A DNA stretch of 24,964 bases. It comes from Bacteroidetes bacterium UBA7662. Its GTDB lineage: Bacteria; Bacteroidota; Bacteroidia; UBA7662. The stretch is taken from assembly GCA_002483345.1 (NCBI GenBank), contig DLHS01000001.1, forward strand, positions 58,809 to 83,772. The letters run 5' to 3'. This document shows positions 6,344 to 14,468 of the stretch, in pieces. The notes below the pieces were generated by a model, which saw only the letters and a list, made by a program, of their open reading frames with translations, was not told the DNA's origin and made no database searches. Each line of letters opens with the position of its first letter. Position 1 is the stretch's first letter. Made by a program: the position numbers and the translations under genes.

Positions 6344-9300
6344 ATGATCGACAAAATCATTCATTTTAGCATACACAACAAGCTGATTGTTGCCCTGCTG
6401 GTAGCCCTGCTGGCTGCCTGGGGGATTTATTCAGCCGCCCATCTACCCCTCGACGCAGTTCCCGACATCACCAACAACCAGGTACAGGTCGTGACCGTTT
6501 CACCGGCGCTGGCACCCCAGGAGGTCGAACGTTTTATCACCTATCCGGTAGAAGTGGCTATGTCAAATTTGCCCGGGGTGGAGCTGGTGCGCAGTATTTC
6601 GCGCTATGGCCTGAGTCTGGTGACCATCGTTTTTGAAGATGAGGTGGAAACCATGCGCGCCCGGCAACTGGTAGGGGAAAAGCTTGCCCTGCTCCAGGCC
6701 GAGCTGGACCCGAAGCTGGGATTACCCTATATGATGCCCATCACTACCGGTCTCGGTGAAATTTACCAATACACCCTCCAACCCGCACCGGGTTATGCCG
6801 GTACCTACGATGCCATGAAACTCCGTTCGATTCAGGACTGGATTGTCAAACGGCGGCTGGCAGGCATAGCCGGGGTGATAGAAGTGAGCAGCTTCGGTGG
6901 TTATCTGAAACAATACGAAGTAGCCGTTGACCACGACCGCCTCCGCAGTTTTCAGCTTACCATAGCCGATGTTTTTACAGCCGTGAACAACAACAACGGC
7001 AATGCCGGCGGCAGCTACATCGAAAAAGGAAGCAACGCCTATTATGTGCGCAGCGAGGGACTGGTTACCAGCTTTGAAGATCTCAAAAAGGTAGTGGTTA
7101 AAACCGTCGACGGCATACCGGTTACGCTGGGACAGGTGGCGGAAATGCGCTTTGGCCATGCCATGCGGTATGGCGCCATGACCAAGGATGGTCAGGGTGA
7201 AGCCGTAGGCGGCATTGTGCTGATGATGAAAGGCGCCAATGCCAACGAAACCCTGCAGGAAGTCCACAAAAGGGTAGAGGAACTGCAAAGCTCTCTGCCG
7301 GAGGGGGTAAAGCTGGTGCCATATCTCGACCGTTCTGATCTGGTAGGCAAGGTGATAAGCACTGTCACCAAAAACCTCATCGAGGGAGGGCTCATCGTTA
7401 TTTTTATCCTCATTCTGCTGCTGGGCAACCTGCGGGCAGGGCTGGTGGTGGCCTCGGTCATACCCCTGGCCATGCTGTTCGCACTGGCCATGATGCGGCA
7501 GTTCAATGTATCGGCCAATCTCATGAGCCTGGGAGCGATTGACTTCGGGCTCATTGTAGATGGTGCGGTCATCATCGTGGAGAGCATCGTTCACCGCCTG
7601 CACAGCCGCCACGAGCCGGGCACCCTCACCCGCCCGCAAATGGACAGCCTGGTGTATAAATCAGCCGCCAAAATCCGGTCTTCGGCTGCTTTCGGAGAGA
7701 TTATCATCCTCATCGTTTACCTGCCCATTCTCGCACTGGTAGGGGTAGAAGGCAAAATGTTCCGCCCTATGGCCATGACCGTCGGTTTCGCCATTCTGGG
7801 TGCCCTCCTTTTATCGCTGACTTATGTGCCCATGATGAGCGCACTTTTTCTGAGTCGTAAACGACAGGATGCACCCAACTGGTCGGACAAGCTCATGGCC
7901 CGTTTCAGTAAAATTTACAGGCCGGTACTGGAGTTTGCCCTTGCAAAACCAAGACTGGTGATTGGCAGCGCCATTTTTGCCCTGTTGTTGTCGGTATTGC
8001 TGTTTACCCGCATGGGGGCTGTTTTTATTCCCAACCTGGAAGAAGGCGATGTAGCCATGCAGATGACTGTTCCGGCCGGCAGTTCGCTCAGCCAGAGCAT
8101 CGCTGCGAGTACCAAAGCGGAAGCCATCCTCATGGCTGATTTCCCGGAAGTGAAAGGGGTGGTCAGCAAAATAGGTACTGCTGAAATACCCACCGACCCC
8201 ATGGCTGTGGAGGATGCCGACATCATGATACTGCTCAAACCCAAGGAAGCCTGGACGTCGGCCCACAACCGGGAAGATCTGGTAGAAAAGATGAAGGCCA
8301 AACTCGAAGCCCTGCCGGGTATCTCTTTTGAGTTTACCCAGCCCATTCAGCTCCGTTTTAACGAACTGCTCACCGGGGTGAAGTCCGATATAGCCGTGAA
8401 AATCTATGGCGATGATCTCCAGAACCTGGCAGCCCTGGCGGAAGAATCGGCCAGGATTATCCGGGAAGTACAAGGTGCCGGCGATGTGCTGGTGCAGCAA
8501 ACAGAAGGGCTGCCGCAGCTTATGATCCGCTGGGACCGTGACAGAATTGCTTCCTATGGCCTCAGCATTGCCAGTTTGAACGAAGCCATCCAGACAGCTT
8601 TTGCCGGTGCCATCGCCGGCAAAGTATATGAAGGAGAAGCGCATTACGACCTGGCTGTACGCCTGAACCATACCGAACGTAACAAACTGGAAACCGTAGA
8701 ACGTCTGCCGGTGCGCACTGCCACCGGACAGCTGGTACCTCTTGGCACCATGGCTGATATCCGCCTTGAACCAGGGCCTATGCTTATCTCCCGGGAGAAT
8801 ACCAAACGGCTGGTATCGGTGCTGATCAACGTCCGCGACCGCGATTATGAATCGTTTGTACTGGAGGTGGAAGCGCGGCTGAAGGCGGAGGTAAAACTGC
8901 CGCCCGGTTATTATTTCACTTTTGGCGGGCAGTTCGAAAACCTGCAGCATGCCCGCAGCCGCCTGCTGATAGCGGTACCGGTGGCGCTCCTCCTCATCTT
9001 CCTGCTCCTGTATTTTACTTTCCATTCCGGTTTGCAGGCCGCCATGATTTTTACGGCCATACCGCTGTCGGCCATCGGTGGCATAGTGGCGCTGTGGCTG
9101 CGTGACCTGCCTTTCAGCATATCGGCAGGGGTAGGTTTTATCGCGCTTTTCGGGGTGGCGGTACTCAATGGTATCGTACTCATCGGCTACCTCAACCAGC
9201 TCAAAGCCGAAGGAATGTCGGATGTCATGGAGCGCATCCGTACCGGCAGCCTCGCCCGTTTGAGGCCGGTGATTATGACTGCAGCAGTGGCCTCGCTGGG

Positions 9301-10663
9301 TTTTCTGCCCATGGCGCTTTCTACCGGCAACGGCGGAGAAGTGCAACGCCCGCTGGCAACCGTGGTTATCGGGGGTCTGATTACGGCTACCTTCCTGACC
9401 CTGGTGGTTTTACCGGCCCTGTATCTCCTGCTCGAAAAGAGAAAACCGCGCCGAAGCAGCAGAAAGGCAGGTGTTGTGGCCATGCTGGCTTTCGGCTGCC
9501 TGCTGGCAACCGTTCCGGCACAGGCACAGGACTGGCTTCAAAGCCCGGAATCGGCCATCAAAAGGGCTGTTTCGCAACATCCCGAACTCAAACAGGCTCA
9601 AATGGAGGTAGATCAGGCCCGCCGCCTGCTCAAAACCAGCTGGGATCCCGGTATGTTCGAATTCGACTGGCAAAGGGGGCAGCTCAACGCCGCGCCCATC
9701 GATAATTTCTACACCTTCCGCCAACCCCTGGGACAACCGACCCTGGCCTTAGCGCAGCGCCGTTACGGCAAGCTGGAAGTACAGCTTCGCGAAACACAGC
9801 TGAAGCAGCGGGAACAACAGCTGGCACAGCAGGTATTTGAAAGCTGGCAACGCTGGGCGTGGCAGTCGTGGCGACACCAGGCACTGGAAGAGCAATTGCA
9901 GCGCCATGCCGATTTCAGCCGCATCGCCGGGCTGCGTCACGAAGCCGGGGCCATCAGTCTGCTGGCCAGGACGGTGGCTGAAAACAACCATGAGGAGATG
10001 AAACTCAAAGTGGCTGAGGCTGAACAGGAAACCGCCGATGCCTACGCCGCGCTTCGGCTGCTGCTCAATGATACCACCCCTGCCTCCCCGTCGCTGCCGG
10101 TCGTGCAACTGCTCGAATTACCGGCCACCACTGCAGCAACCCCGATACCGGCGCTGCGCCTGCGTGAGCAGCAATGGCAGCAGGCCGGTCAGCAGCTCAG
10201 GGTGCAGCAGCACAAACTCAGCCCGTCGCTTTCGGTAGGCTACTTTAACCAGGAGCTCGAAAACGTGGGTGGTTTTCAGGGGGTTCAGCTGACAGTAGGT
10301 ATTCCCCTCTGGTTCAGGCCAAGGGCTGGAGAGATACAATCGGCACGGCTGGGGCGGGAGATTGCTGCCAGTGGCCGCGATTATGCCCTGCGGGAGCACC
10401 AGTTGCAGCTTGCCTCCGCCGAAAGAGCTGCCCTGACCCAGCAAAAACGCCTCGCCTACTACCGCGAAACGGCAGGGGAAAGAGCTAAACTCATCCTCAG
10501 CAATGCCGAAAGTCTCTTTCAGCAGGGAGAGATTGAATACATGGAGTATCTGCAGGCACTCGACGCGGTGATGCAGATCCAGCTCAATCAACTCGAAGCA
10601 CAATATCAGTATCAACTGGCAGCCTACCGGGTACGGCAGCTGCGTAATCTCGATAATTATTAA
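6344..10663 (+). CDS. czcA: CzcA-type heavy-metal RND efflux pump fused to a TolC-like outer-membrane factor
   Basis: 1439 residues. Residues 1-1035 form a complete HME-RND transporter: the N-terminus MIDKIIHFSIHNKLIV, PLDAVPDITNNQVQV, MMPITTGLGEIYQYTL, and the TM4 signature AIDFGLIVDGAVIIVES, with Asp400 and Asp406 expected in the proton relay. The DFG..VDGAV form is that of Czc/Cnr divalent-cation pumps rather than CusA copper pumps. A second hydrophobic segment at 1042-1062 ends AQAQD like a signal-peptidase site. Residues 1063-1439 form an outer-membrane-factor domain with long heptad-rich helices (SAIKRAVSQHPELKQAQMEVDQA, then GEIEYMEYLQALDAVMQIQ). The pump exports Zn, Co, Cd or Ni by proton antiport; the exact metal cannot be read. 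The adaptor gene starts 4 nt after its stop. This fusion is common in Bacteroidota. Confidence 0.93.
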   Translation: MIDKIIHFSIHNKLIVALLVALLAAWGIYSAAHLPLDAVPDITNNQVQVVTVSPALAPQEVERFITYPVEVAMSNLPGVELVRSISRYGLSLVTIVFEDEVETMRARQLVGEKLALLQAELDPKLGLPYMMPITTGLGEIYQYTLQPAPGYAGTYDAMKLRSIQDWIVKRRLAGIAGVIEVSSFGGYLKQYEVAVDHDRLRSFQLTIADVFTAVNNNNGNAGGSYIEKGSNAYYVRSEGLVTSFEDLKKVVVKTVDGIPVTLGQVAEMRFGHAMRYGAMTKDGQGEAVGGIVLMMKGANANETLQEVHKRVEELQSSLPEGVKLVPYLDRSDLVGKVISTVTKNLIEGGLIVIFILILLLGNLRAGLVVASVIPLAMLFALAMMRQFNVSANLMSLGAIDFGLIVDGAVIIVESIVHRLHSRHEPGTLTRPQMDSLVYKSAAKIRSSAAFGEIIILIVYLPILALVGVEGKMFRPMAMTVGFAILGALLLSLTYVPMMSALFLSRKRQDAPNWSDKLMARFSKIYRPVLEFALAKPRLVIGSAIFALLLSVLLFTRMGAVFIPNLEEGDVAMQMTVPAGSSLSQSIAASTKAEAILMADFPEVKGVVSKIGTAEIPTDPMAVEDADIMILLKPKEAWTSAHNREDLVEKMKAKLEALPGISFEFTQPIQLRFNELLTGVKSDIAVKIYGDDLQNLAALAEESARIIREVQGAGDVLVQQTEGLPQLMIRWDRDRIASYGLSIASLNEAIQTAFAGAIAGKVYEGEAHYDLAVRLNHTERNKLETVERLPVRTATGQLVPLGTMADIRLEPGPMLISRENTKRLVSVLINVRDRDYESFVLEVEARLKAEVKLPPGYYFTFGGQFENLQHARSRLLIAVPVALLLIFLLLYFTFHSGLQAAMIFTAIPLSAIGGIVALWLRDLPFSISAGVGFIALFGVAVLNGIVLIGYLNQLKAEGMSDVMERIRTGSLARLRPVIMTAAVASLGFLPMALSTGNGGEVQRPLATVVIGGLITATFLTLVVLPALYLLLEKRKPRRSSRKAGVVAMLAFGCLLATVPAQAQDWLQSPESAIKRAVSQHPELKQAQMEVDQARRLLKTSWDPGMFEFDWQRGQLNAAPIDNFYTFRQPLGQPTLALAQRRYGKLEVQLRETQLKQREQQLAQQVFESWQRWAWQSWRHQALEEQLQRHADFSRIAGLRHEAGAISLLARTVAENNHEEMKLKVAEAEQETADAYAALRLLLNDTTPASPSLPVVQLLELPATTAATPIPALRLREQQWQQAGQQLRVQQHKLSPSLSVGYFNQELENVGGFQGVQLTVGIPLWFRPRAGEIQSARLGREIAASGRDYALREHQLQLASAERAALTQQKRLAYYRETAGERAKLILSNAESLFQQGEIEYMEYLQALDAVMQIQLNQLEAQYQYQLAAYRVRQLRNLDNY
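9467..9529 (+). other. Internal signal-peptide-like segment between RND and TolC domains
   Basis: Residues 1042-1062 of the pump protein: a basic stretch (KRKPRRSSRK) precedes AGVVAMLAFGCLLATVPA, and then AQAQ is followed by DW. The basic n-region, hydrophobic core and AxA-like end are those of a Sec signal peptide, placed where the cytoplasmic C-terminus of an RND protein would normally end. Confidence 0.6.
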
Positions 10664-10667
10664 ACTC

Positions 10668-11798
10668 ATGAACAAATTCCTGCTTTATATACTTCCCGTG
10701 GTTCTTTTTGCCTGTGGCGACCCGGAACCCGTTTCAGACAAGGCCGATGCCGGCAGCGTCAGCGATACCATACTGCTGAGCCAGGCCCAACAGGATGCCT
10801 CCGGACTTCAGACAGCCGTTGTGCTGTTGGAAAAAATCAGCAGCACGGTGCGCTGCAATGGCGTCATCGATGTGCCGCCGCAGTATCTCGCCGACCTGAA
10901 CCCGCCTTTGCCGGGGTATCTGGTAGATATATTGGTGAAAGGGGGCGAATCGGTCCGGAAAGGACAGGTGCTGGCCATACTCGAACATCCCGATTATGTG
11001 GAGCTGCAACGTCGGTACCTCGAAACCCGCAGTCAGCTGGTCTATGCCGAAAAGGACTTCAAACGCCAGCAATCGCTGTACAAGGATGAAGCGACCGCTG
11101 CCAAAAGCTTCGAAAAGGCGGAAGCTGATTTGAAAATGCAGCAGGCCGCCGCGGCTTCACTGGCAGCCCAACTGAAACGGCTGGGAATAGATGCCGATAA
11201 ACTCACGCCCGATAAACTGAGTGCCACCGTACAGCTCAAGGCACCTTTCAGCGGTTTTGTGGTCCGTGTAGATGGCGCCATCGGTCGCTATGTGGGCAGC
11301 GACCGGCCGGTGATTCAGCTGGTGAACAAAGAACACCTGCACATCGAACTGGAGGTTTTTGAGCAAGACCTGGAAAGCATCAAAATCGGACAGCATATCC
11401 GCTTCACTGTACTGAACGCCGGTAGCAGGACGTATACGGGAGATGTGTTCCTCATAGGGCCTACCATCGACCTGGAAAAAAGGACCACCAATATCCATGG
11501 GCACGTAGACGGTCACCACGACTTTTTACGACCGGGTATGTTTGTGCAGGCCGTGATTGAGTCGGCCCCGGTTGAAACCACTACGGTACCGGAGGGTGCG
11601 CTTATACGTTCCGGCGAGCAGTTTTTTGTATTCCGCGAGTTATCGAAAGGCCGCTACCTGCGCCTGGCAGTGGAGCCTGGTGTGACCAATCAGGGCAGAA
11701 CAGCCATCCGCCAAGGCCTGGCCACTGGCGACCGCATCGCGACCATTGGGGTACAGTTCCTGGAAGCCAGTTACCAGCAGGCTTTCGAAACCGAATAA
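10668..11798 (+). CDS. czcB: RND periplasmic adaptor lipoprotein (CzcB/HlyD family)
   Basis: 376 residues. A lipoprotein signal (MNKFLLYILPVVLFAC, Cys16) anchors it. Next come a barrel-sandwich half (GVIDVPPQYLADLNPPLPGYLVDILVKGGESVRKGQVLAILEHPDY), a helical hairpin at about 110-175 (YLETRSQLVYAEKDFKRQQSL to AAASLAAQLKRLG), the second lipoyl-like half (ATVQLKAPFSGFVVRVDGAIGRYV) and a beta-barrel domain with PGMFVQAVIES. It would link the inner-membrane pump to the outer-membrane factor and may pass metal to it. It starts 4 nt after the pump stop codon and is the last gene before the 11822 hairpin. The long His-rich N-terminus of some CzcB proteins is absent. Confidence 0.92.
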   Translation: MNKFLLYILPVVLFACGDPEPVSDKADAGSVSDTILLSQAQQDASGLQTAVVLLEKISSTVRCNGVIDVPPQYLADLNPPLPGYLVDILVKGGESVRKGQVLAILEHPDYVELQRRYLETRSQLVYAEKDFKRQQSLYKDEATAAKSFEKAEADLKMQQAAAASLAAQLKRLGIDADKLTPDKLSATVQLKAPFSGFVVRVDGAIGRYVGSDRPVIQLVNKEHLHIELEVFEQDLESIKIGQHIRFTVLNAGSRTYTGDVFLIGPTIDLEKRTTNIHGHVDGHHDFLRPGMFVQAVIESAPVETTTVPEGALIRSGEQFFVFRELSKGRYLRLAVEPGVTNQGRTAIRQGLATGDRIATIGVQFLEASYQQAFETE

Positions 11799-11821
11799 AC
11801 ACAACAAAAAACACTGTAAAT

Positions 11822-11848
11822 GCAAGACAGCCGATTGGGCTGTCTTGC
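11822..11848. terminator. Perfect 11-bp hairpin, terminator of the efflux operon
   Basis: GCAAGACAGCC (11822-11832) and GGCTGTCTTGC (11838-11848) are exact inverted copies around a GATTG loop. The hairpin begins 24 nt after the czcB stop codon and follows an A-rich run (ACAACAAAAAACACTG). The trailing T-tract on the + strand is short (TTATCTT). The -7 element of the next gene starts 2 nt after the stem. Confidence 0.65.
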
Positions 11849-11849
11849 T

Positions 11850-11857
11850 TATCTTCG
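11850..11857 (+). promoter_or_regulatory. -7-like element TATCTTCG before the VIT1-type gene
   Basis: This is a TAnnTTTG-like octamer with C at the seventh base, 15 nt before the ATG at 11873. Any -33 region would fall inside the terminator hairpin, where a TTG at 11835-11837 is closer than usual. Confidence 0.35.
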
Positions 11858-11872
11858 GTGCAAACATTTTTT

Positions 11873-12601
11873 ATGTCGCGCAAATACGAAGACAAGCTCC
11901 ACCGCAACGATACGGCCTTTGGCCGCTTCTCCGAATACCTCGGGGAGTTTGTGTATGGCGGCATCGACGGCAGCGTCACCACCTTCGCGGTGGTGGCGGG
12001 AGCAGCAGGTGCCGGCCTGGAATCGAGTGTGGTCATCATCCTCGGCTTTGCTAACCTGCTGGCCGATGGTTTTGCCATGAGCGTAGGCAGTTTTCTCAGC
12101 AAAAAGTCGGAGCAACAGAACTACGACAAACATAAAAAAGTGGAGTACTGGGAGGTAGACCATCTCCCCGAAAAAGAAAAGGAAGAAGTACGGGAAATTT
12201 ACCGTGGAAAAGGTTTTGAGGGCGAGTTGTTGGAACAGGTGGTAGCCACCATCACCGCCGACAAAGACCGCTGGGTGGATGTGATGATGAAGGAAGAGCT
12301 CGAAATGATGGAGGAGCAACGCTCACCCCTCACCATGAGTTTTGTGACTTTCGCCTCCTTTGTGACCATTGGTTTGATTCCGTTGCTGATTTATGTGTAT
12401 GATTATATCAGCCCCCTTGAAGGCAATTTATTTATGATTTCTTCGATTATGACATCGGTGGCCTTTTTATTCATCGGCTGGCTCAAGACCTACGTTACCC
12501 AGACCAGCCGCTGGAAAGGCATGCTGGAAACCCTGGCCCTGGGCACGGCAGCCGCTGCCCTGAGTTATGTGGTAGGCAGCTGGCTTGACAGTATTATCTG
12601 A
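11873..12601 (+). CDS. VIT1/CCC1-family iron/manganese transporter
   Basis: 242 residues from the ATG at 11873; a GTG at 11858 in the same frame would overlap the likely transcription start. Family signatures: GEFVYGGIDGSVTTFAVVAGAAGAGL in TM1, and GFANLLADGFAMSVGSFLSKKSE in TM2, containing the helix-breaking glycines of the family. A charged cytoplasmic helical domain at about 85-150 (EKEKEEVREIYRGKGFEGELLEQ to MMKEELEMMEEQ) is rich in Glu and matches the metal-binding domain of VIT1. Three C-terminal membrane segments follow. The family exports Fe2+ or Mn2+ from the cytosol. Its TGA overlaps the ATG of the next gene by one base (TGATG). Confidence 0.88.
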   Translation: MSRKYEDKLHRNDTAFGRFSEYLGEFVYGGIDGSVTTFAVVAGAAGAGLESSVVIILGFANLLADGFAMSVGSFLSKKSEQQNYDKHKKVEYWEVDHLPEKEKEEVREIYRGKGFEGELLEQVVATITADKDRWVDVMMKEELEMMEEQRSPLTMSFVTFASFVTIGLIPLLIYVYDYISPLEGNLFMISSIMTSVAFLFIGWLKTYVTQTSRWKGMLETLALGTAAAALSYVVGSWLDSII

Positions 12602-13146
12602 TGCGTATGCAAAGCTGGATAGCCCTTCTCCGTGGTATCAATGTAAGCGGACAGAAAATAATCCGGATGGAGGATTTACGCAAACTTTTGTCTCAAAAGG
12701 GGTTTTCAGCGGTGAAAACCTACATTCAAAGTGGCAACATCGTTTTTGAAAGCCAATCGGAGGATAACCAATCCCTTGCTGCCGCCATAGAAACCGCCAT
12801 CCGCGAACAGTATGGTTTTGAGGTACCCGTTTGGGTGGTGAAGGCTGCTGAAATTCAGCATTATCTCCAACAGAACCCTTTTACAGGCGAAGGCAGAGAC
12901 CCGAAACGGGTCTTTTTCAGCCTGCTGAATGAGGTGCCGGATGGCGGTTTGGCAACCGCTTTTCTGGAAAAGGTGGTAGCACCGGAGGAGGTGGTGGTGA
13001 CAGACCGCATGGTATATCTCTATATTCCGGAGAATTACGCTCGGTCGAAACTCAGTAATAATTTCGTGGAGAAGGCACTTAAATGCAAGGCAACGACCAG
13101 AAATGCCAATACTTTGGAGGCGCTGCTTAAATTAGCTGCCGACTGA
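12601..13146 (+). CDS. DUF1697 family protein
   Basis: 181 residues. The opening WIALLRGINVSGQKIIRMEDLRKLL, followed by VKTYIQSGNIVFES, is the hallmark of DUF1697, and the C-terminal KLSNNFVEKALKCKATTRNANTLEALLKL also matches. The function of the family is unknown. The start codon ATG at 12601 shares its A with the TGA of the transporter gene, so it is probably translated by termination-reinitiation and belongs to the same transcript. No functional link to metal transport is apparent from the protein. Confidence 0.9.
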   Translation: MRMQSWIALLRGINVSGQKIIRMEDLRKLLSQKGFSAVKTYIQSGNIVFESQSEDNQSLAAAIETAIREQYGFEVPVWVVKAAEIQHYLQQNPFTGEGRDPKRVFFSLLNEVPDGGLATAFLEKVVAPEEVVVTDRMVYLYIPENYARSKLSNNFVEKALKCKATTRNANTLEALLKLAAD

Positions 13147-13199
13147 CCACAACTAAAAGGGTCGGTTGTTCGTTGACTTTATCCGGAAATTACAGACCC

Positions 13200-14288
13200 A
13201 TGCGACGATGGTTTTTTGTTCTTCTTTTGTCGTTGTGCAGCCTGAAAACACGGGCGTCCAACCCGGCTGATTCTGTCAAAAAGGAAGGATTTGTGGTATT
13301 GCCGTTGTTGTATTACACCCCCGATACCCGCCTGGCTGCCGGGGCCGCAGCCGTATATTACTTCCGTACCGCCACTGCCACAGCTACCGAAGCAGCGCCC
13401 CGTTTGTCGTATGTGCAGTTGCTGGGCGATTATACCCAGAACCGGCAGCTGGATATCTGGTCGCTCTGGTCGGTTTTTACAAAGGCGGAGAAGTATCTCA
13501 TTCGCGGAGAGCTGCGCTACCGTAATTTCCCGGATCGTTACTTTGGGATTGGCAATGCCACTACCAGGGATCAGGAAGAGCGGTATTCCTACGATTTATT
13601 CAGTCTGAAATTGTTGCTTATGCAACGTTTTGGTCAATACTGGTTTGCCGGTTTTGATTATTCACTGCGGCATGAATTCAACTTCCGGTATCTCACCCCC
13701 GGAGAGCTGTCTGCTGCTGCTGTAACCGGATCGGCCGGTGGAACCGGTTCTGCCTTAGGCGGCGTAATCACCTTCGACAGCCGCGACAACATTGTGAATG
13801 CCTCCAAAGGACAATTTTTCGAGTTCTCCACCTACCGCTACCATCCGGTGCTGGGCAGTTCATTCAATTTTACCGCCCTCAATGCCGTTTACAGTCATTA
13901 TTGGAGCCTCCCCAACCGGCTCATTCTGGCCGCGAATGGGGTGGCCCGTGCCAATTTCGGGCAGGTGCCCTTTCTCGACCTGGCCAAAGTAGGCAATGAT
14001 GATATCCTGAGAGGCTATCCCGGCAACCGATTCCGCGACCGGCATTATGTAGCCGGACAGGCGGAGTTGAGGTTTCCGGTTTACAAACGTTTCGGAGGGG
14101 TTGCTTTCGCAGGTCTGGGAGATGTTTTCGGAGAGGCCGGTGATTTGTCACTGCAGCGCATCAAATACTCCATCGGAACCGGCCTGCGTTACGCGCTCAA
14201 CAAACAGGAGAAACTGAATGCCCGCCTCGATGTAGGCGTAGGCCGGGAAGGGCCGGCTTTTTATATATCGGTTGCCGAGGCGTTTTAG
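13200..14288 (+). CDS. Omp85/BamA-superfamily outer-membrane barrel protein (surface antigen D15-like)
   Basis: 362 residues from the ATG at 13200, which gives a signal peptide (RRWFFVLLLSLCSLKTRASN); a TTG at 13173 in frame is less likely. There are no POTRA repeats: residues from about 30 onwards are barrel strands, including FVVLPLLYYTPDTRLAAGAAAVYYF and LGGVITFDSRDNIVNASKGQFFEF, then the loop-6 motif ILRGYPGNRFRD and VAGQAELRFPVYKRFGGVAFAGLGDVFG. The last residue is Phe (ISVAEAF), as in proteins handed to the BAM complex. It likely forms an outer-membrane channel or lipid/protein translocation barrel; the substrate is unknown. The gene is 53 nt after the DUF1697 gene. Confidence 0.85.
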   Translation: MRRWFFVLLLSLCSLKTRASNPADSVKKEGFVVLPLLYYTPDTRLAAGAAAVYYFRTATATATEAAPRLSYVQLLGDYTQNRQLDIWSLWSVFTKAEKYLIRGELRYRNFPDRYFGIGNATTRDQEERYSYDLFSLKLLLMQRFGQYWFAGFDYSLRHEFNFRYLTPGELSAAAVTGSAGGTGSALGGVITFDSRDNIVNASKGQFFEFSTYRYHPVLGSSFNFTALNAVYSHYWSLPNRLILAANGVARANFGQVPFLDLAKVGNDDILRGYPGNRFRDRHYVAGQAELRFPVYKRFGGVAFAGLGDVFGEAGDLSLQRIKYSIGTGLRYALNKQEKLNARLDVGVGREGPAFYISVAEAF

Positions 14289-14327
14289 ATTATGACGGAA
14301 GCCGGCAAGAAACCAGCTCAAAAATCC

Positions 14328-14384
14328 GTTTAACCCGCTATGGCTTCGGCTCCGCTCAGCCACCGCTACGGGATTCCAAATTCC
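14328..14384 (+). repeat. Composite repeat head: hairpin plus GGATTCCAAATT module
   Basis: One CCGTTTAACCCGC unit (14328-14340) is followed by a GGCT/AGCC hairpin (14349-14362) and a CTACGGGATTCCAAATTCC stretch. The hairpin arm repeats window positions 1-17 exactly (14350-14366). Positions 14365-14384 match 19590-19609 at 18 of 20 bases. Confidence 0.7.
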
Positions 14385-14392
14385 AAGACACA

Positions 14393-14453
14393 TTTTACCG
14401 TTTAACCCCTTTTACCCGTTTAACCCCGTTTAACCCGTTTAACCCGTTTAACC
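14393..14453 (+). repeat. C-rich short tandem array (TTTTACCCG / TTTAACCCG units)
   Basis: About seven imperfect 8-10 bp units run from TTTTACCG to TTTAACC, ending 15 nt before the PBP start codon. The minus strand reads GGGTTAAAC repeats with at least four runs of three or more G and loops of 5-6 nt, fitting the G-quadruplex rule. There is no gene in 14289-14468; the array, the repeat head and a -7-like element account for most of it. Confidence 0.85.
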
Positions 14454-14454
14454 T

Positions 14455-14462
14455 TACCTTAG
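14455..14462 (+). promoter_or_regulatory. -7-like element TACCTTAG before the PBP gene
   Basis: This is a TAnnTTnG octamer 6 nt before the ATG at 14469. The expected -33 position falls inside the tandem array, which offers GTTTAA rather than TTTG. Confidence 0.3.
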
Positions 14463-14468
14463 CATACC

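Noticed and set aside
7811..9346. 511-codon open frame on the minus strand inside the RND pump gene
   Set aside because: It is a shadow of the czcA reading frame: its sequence is rich in His, Gln and Arg and has no recognisable domain, while the + strand encodes continuous RND motifs.
12601..13146. DUF1697 protein as part of a metal-transport system
   Set aside because: Its stop/start overlap with the VIT1-type gene shows co-translation only; no metal-binding motif is visible.
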